Of a DNA stretch of 7,691 nucleotides, positions 5,721 to 7,691 are shown piece by piece; within the stretch, counting starts at the first letter, position 1; the number at the start of each line of letters is the position of its first letter. A program made the translations under genes and the position numbers. The notes below the pieces were generated by a model that made no database searches, was not told the DNA's origin, and was given only the letters and a program-made list of their open reading frames with translations. Source of the stretch: Bryobacterales bacterium (GTDB lineage: Bacteria; Acidobacteriota; Terriglobia; Bryobacterales; Bryobacteraceae); the NCBI GenBank assembly GCA_016880505.1, contig JAEHDI010000976.1, forward strand, positions 1 through 7,691. The letters are read 5' to 3'.

Positions 5721-5850
5721 ACTTAGGTGTCGTACTATCACTACCTAGGTACCTAGGCGCTAAAATAAGTCTGTTTGATACATAGAGTGGTACTTCTGAA
5801 CTAAGTGGAAGACCTTATATTACCTTATGGTCGTATCACTATTTAGAGAA
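5721..5850. promoter_or_regulatory. AT-rich non-coding island with repeated palindromic motif
   Basis: This part of the gene-free stretch 5638-5962 has about 38% GC by hand count, far below its neighbours. It contains ACTTAGGT (5721-5728), ACCTAGGT (5743-5750) and ACCTAGGC (5751-5758), plus CTAAGT in inverted orientation (5801-5806). The last two full motifs form the perfect 14-base palindrome CCTAGGTACCTAGG (5744-5757). ACCTTAT occurs twice ten bases apart (5812-5818, 5822-5828). GTCGTACTATCACTA (5729-5743) recurs, lacking three bases, as GTCGTATCACTA (5830-5841). No credible reading frame is present. This looks like a regulatory region with dimeric repressor sites, or a remnant of a lost gene. 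Which protein would bind is unknown. Confidence 0.45.
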
Positions 5851-5895
5851 TGTCATGCGATTCCGCGCGTGGCATCGCTCTGGTGTCCTAGTACT

Positions 5896-5929
5896 GGCTC
5901 GCAGGAGGCAGAACTTGCCTGATCGAGCC
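5896..5929 (-). terminator. Stem-loop downstream of the decarboxylase gene
   Basis: GGCTCG (5896-5901) pairs with CGAGCC (5924-5929), enclosing a second stem AGGCA/TGCCT (5906-5910 and 5916-5920) with loop GAACT. It begins 33 bases after the leftward decarboxylase stop, a suitable place for a terminator. It lacks a following T-tract. Confidence 0.4.
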
Positions 5930-5962
5930 GGCTCAGGTTTCCAGGATCTTTAACGGGAAGAA

Positions 5963-7360
5963 TCAGGCGACTAACTGTGCGAACCGCTCAAGCCGGTCGA
6001 TCGTTTCGAGGATATCCGCCTCGGTGGTCCTCGGGTTGATCGTACACAGCCGCAGAGCGGGGCGCTCGCGCAGAATCGTTGAGCTGAGGAAGGCAAAACC
6101 GTCGTCGTACATTCGATCAATGAGCCGGCGGTTGACGGCGTCTTCGCCGCCGGCATAACGGAACGCGACGATCGCGAGCTGGGCGCACGAAACAATCTCC
6201 CATTTCCCCGAGCTTCGCAGCCTTCCCTCGGCGATCTCGGCGAGCCGGATACCCCAGTCGACCGCCTCCCGGAACGCTGAAACACCGAACACCTTGAGTG
6301 ACATCCAGAGCTTCAGCGCGCGGAAGCTCCGCGTCAATTGGACACCGTAATCGCTCAGGTTGACCTCGTCCTCGGCGGGCAGAGCGTCCTTGAGATATTC
6401 GGGCCGCACCTGAAACGTGCTGCGAAGCAGACCGGCGTCCCGTACGAGCACACATCCGATCTCGAACGGTTGAAACAGCCACTTGTGCGGATCGAGCGCC
6501 AGCGAATCGACCTGTGGCAATCCGTCGAGCAGAGCGCGGCCCTTCCCGGAGAGCATCCCCGCGGCCCCGTACGCCCCATCGGCATGGAGCCACAGCCCCT
6601 CACGGCCGCAGATCTCCCGAAGCACCGGCAGCGGGTCGACCGCGCCCGTATTGGTTGTTCCGGCATTCGCGATTACACAAAACGGCCTGCGGCCAGCCGC
6701 ACGATCCTCCCGAATCGCTCGTTCCAGTTCGGCCGGCACGAGCCGGAATCGATCGTCCGAGGACAGCCTCCGGAGCTGCGCAGGCGCGAAGCCGAGCACT
6801 CGGAGGCCGCGCTCGACCGCAAAATGAGTCTGGTCGGAGAAGTAGGCGACGGCGTGTGCCGTGTCGTCGCCCAGCGTTGCGTGGCGGGCAGCCGCCAGTG
6901 CGATCAGGTTCGCCACGGAGCCGCCGCTCACGAAGATGCCGCCCGCTCCATCCGGCAGGCCGCAAATCTGCCGGAGCCAGTCGATCGTGACCAACTCCAC
7001 TTGCGCCGGTCCCGAACCGCCGAGCCATGTGCCGACGAACGGGTTCATCCCGGAGGCAAGAGCGTCGGCCAAGGCGCCCACGTAGTTACCGGGACTGGGG
7101 ACGAAGGCGAAGAAGCGCGGATGGTCAACGTGCAGCATGTGGCTGAACACGTCCTCGTCGAGCTGCTTCAGGACGTCGTCCGCGGAGGCAGGTTCTTCCG
7201 GCAGGGACTCGCGCAGGCGGCTCTCGAGTTCGGCGCGCACGCCCTTCGCGGCCACCCGCTGGCTGGTTTGGTTGTCGAGGTGCTCGACCAGTCGATCGAC
7301 GATACGGTAACCGAGCGCCCGCATCTCCTCCCGCGAGAGCTGCAGGCGCCGGTTGTGCAT
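5963..7360 (-). CDS. Group II PLP-dependent amino-acid decarboxylase (aromatic-L-amino-acid decarboxylase-like)
   Basis: A complete 465-residue cytosolic enzyme of the group II pyridoxal-phosphate decarboxylases (PF00282; DDC, tyrosine/tryptophan and glutamate decarboxylase relatives). It should convert an amino acid to its amine and CO2. Visible features in order: HPRFFAFVPSPGNY (80-93) as the substrate-site entry; VSGGSVANL (144-152) for phosphate contact; H179 in SDQTHFAVE, which stacks on the cofactor; D261 in HADGAYG, which binds the pyridine nitrogen; and K293 in LDPHKWLFQPFE, which forms the Schiff base. Length and motif spacing are normal and all catalytic residues are present. The residues after the lysine (LFQPFEIGC instead of the animal NFDCS type) place it in a bacterial branch, so aromatic specificity is not assured. 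The ATG at 7360 lies one base after the upstream stop (TGAGATG), indicating translational coupling to the oxidoreductase-like gene. Confidence 0.93.
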   Translation of the reverse strand: MHNRRLQLSREEMRALGYRIVDRLVEHLDNQTSQRVAAKGVRAELESRLRESLPEEPASADDVLKQLDEDVFSHMLHVDHPRFFAFVPSPGNYVGALADALASGMNPFVGTWLGGSGPAQVELVTIDWLRQICGLPDGAGGIFVSGGSVANLIALAAARHATLGDDTAHAVAYFSDQTHFAVERGLRVLGFAPAQLRRLSSDDRFRLVPAELERAIREDRAAGRRPFCVIANAGTTNTGAVDPLPVLREICGREGLWLHADGAYGAAGMLSGKGRALLDGLPQVDSLALDPHKWLFQPFEIGCVLVRDAGLLRSTFQVRPEYLKDALPAEDEVNLSDYGVQLTRSFRALKLWMSLKVFGVSAFREAVDWGIRLAEIAEGRLRSSGKWEIVSCAQLAIVAFRYAGGEDAVNRRLIDRMYDDGFAFLSSTILRERPALRLCTINPRTTEADILETIDRLERFAQLVA

Positions 7361-7361
7361 C

Positions 7362-7691
7362 TCAGTCCCGCAGACGGACGCCGGGCTTCTTGCCGTACTC
7401 GATGACGGCCTCTCGACCGCCGTTGAGGATCGAGAGGCGCCCCGCTTCGATCACCAGTTCGTTGTAGCTGCTGTTGGCCGGAGTGGCCATGACGCCCGCG
7501 GCATCATACTCCTTGAGAATGGCCTGCCGCTTCGCCAGGGAATCGGCTTCGGCCAGGCCGGCTGTCTCCGACTCGGCGCGGATGGCCGCTTTGACGATGT
7601 ACTCCACCGAGCGGTAACCGTAGCCGACGGGGATCATCCCGGGGCCGCCGAGATCGAGGTATTGGAAGTAGTCGGTACTCGGTTCGGCGTA
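7362..7691 (-). CDS. C-terminal part of a probable Gfo/Idh/MocA family oxidoreductase (runs off the window)
   Basis: The frame stays open from the TGA at 7362 to the window edge at 7691, giving the last 109 residues of a longer protein. The internal ATG at 7637 is not a likely start because coding continues upstream of it (…DYFQYLDLGGPGMIPVGYGYRSV). The segment YRSVEYIVKAAIRAE, then AKRQAILKEYDAAGVMATPANSSYNELVIEAGRLSILNGG, resembles from memory the C-terminal end of NAD(P)-dependent Gfo/Idh/MocA-type sugar or inositol dehydrogenases of Acidobacteriota. The NAD-binding domain that would prove it lies outside the window. It is the upstream partner of the decarboxylase, with stop and start one base apart, so the two form one operon whose promoter is not in view. 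Confidence 0.6.
   Translation of the reverse strand, partial: YAEPSTDYFQYLDLGGPGMIPVGYGYRSVEYIVKAAIRAESETAGLAEADSLAKRQAILKEYDAAGVMATPANSSYNELVIEAGRLSILNGGREAVIEYGKKPGVRLRD

Noticed and set aside
5638..5962. The AT-rich gap as a CRISPR array or insertion-sequence remnant
   Set aside because: The repeats are too short and irregular for CRISPR. No transposase fragment, paired terminal inverted repeats or target duplication could be found by eye.
6338..7405. A long rightward open frame of 355 codons opposite the decarboxylase
   Set aside because: It is antisense to a gene with all catalytic motifs in place, and its translation has low complexity in Arg, Pro and Glu, with no recognisable domain. 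Long antisense frames are common opposite GC-rich genes.

Overview
The window looks like an ordinary chromosomal segment of a GC-rich Gram-negative soil-type bacterium. The style of the proteins (bactofilin, PiT plus DUF47 pair, a secreted SMP-30 family lactonase, a small membrane protein, a C-terminal oxidoreductase fragment) suggests Acidobacteriota, perhaps the Solibacter/Bryobacter group. That placement rests on recognising protein styles and not on a search. I see no insertion sequence, integrase, phage gene, CRISPR array, toxin-antitoxin pair or defence island.

Layout, left to right. A complete tRNA-Leu(UAA) lies at 22-110. It faces a leftward phosphate-uptake operon: a DUF47/PhoU-like accessory protein (1216-1830), then a PiT phosphate permease (181-1200). 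A 363-base divergent intergenic region (1831-2193) holds a good promoter for that operon and three successive inverted repeats that no gene explains. A rightward bactofilin gene follows (2194-2712). It converges with two leftward genes for exported proteins: an SMP-30/gluconolactonase-like enzyme (3096-4070) and, downstream of it, a short secreted protein (2720-3055) that may be an internally deleted remnant. A tRNA-Asp(GUC) with a clear promoter (4148-4224) is divergent from the lactonase. Next come elongation factor P (4385-4957) and a tightly linked DUF3467 protein (4961-5257), which converge with a small hypothetical membrane protein (5278-5637).

The 325 bases from 5638 to 5962 hold no gene. 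They include an AT-rich island (5721-5850, about 38% GC by hand count) with a perfect 14-base palindrome, several copies of an 8-base motif and a strong hairpin at its edge. The right end is a leftward operon. It contains the C-terminal part of a probable Gfo/Idh/MocA-type oxidoreductase (cut by the window edge) and, one base downstream of its stop codon, a complete group II PLP-dependent amino-acid decarboxylase (5963-7360).

Functionally the segment mixes housekeeping (two tRNAs, EF-P), phosphate import with its accessory regulator, cytoskeleton or envelope shape (bactofilin), secreted carbohydrate-lactone chemistry, and an amino-acid decarboxylation operon of unknown substrate. I do not find convincing evidence of a new multi-gene system. 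The parts most worth a second look are the AT-rich palindromic island, the structured leader between the phosphate operon and bactofilin, the unusual EF-P loop with its coupled DUF3467 partner, and the possible gene remnant at 2720-3055.
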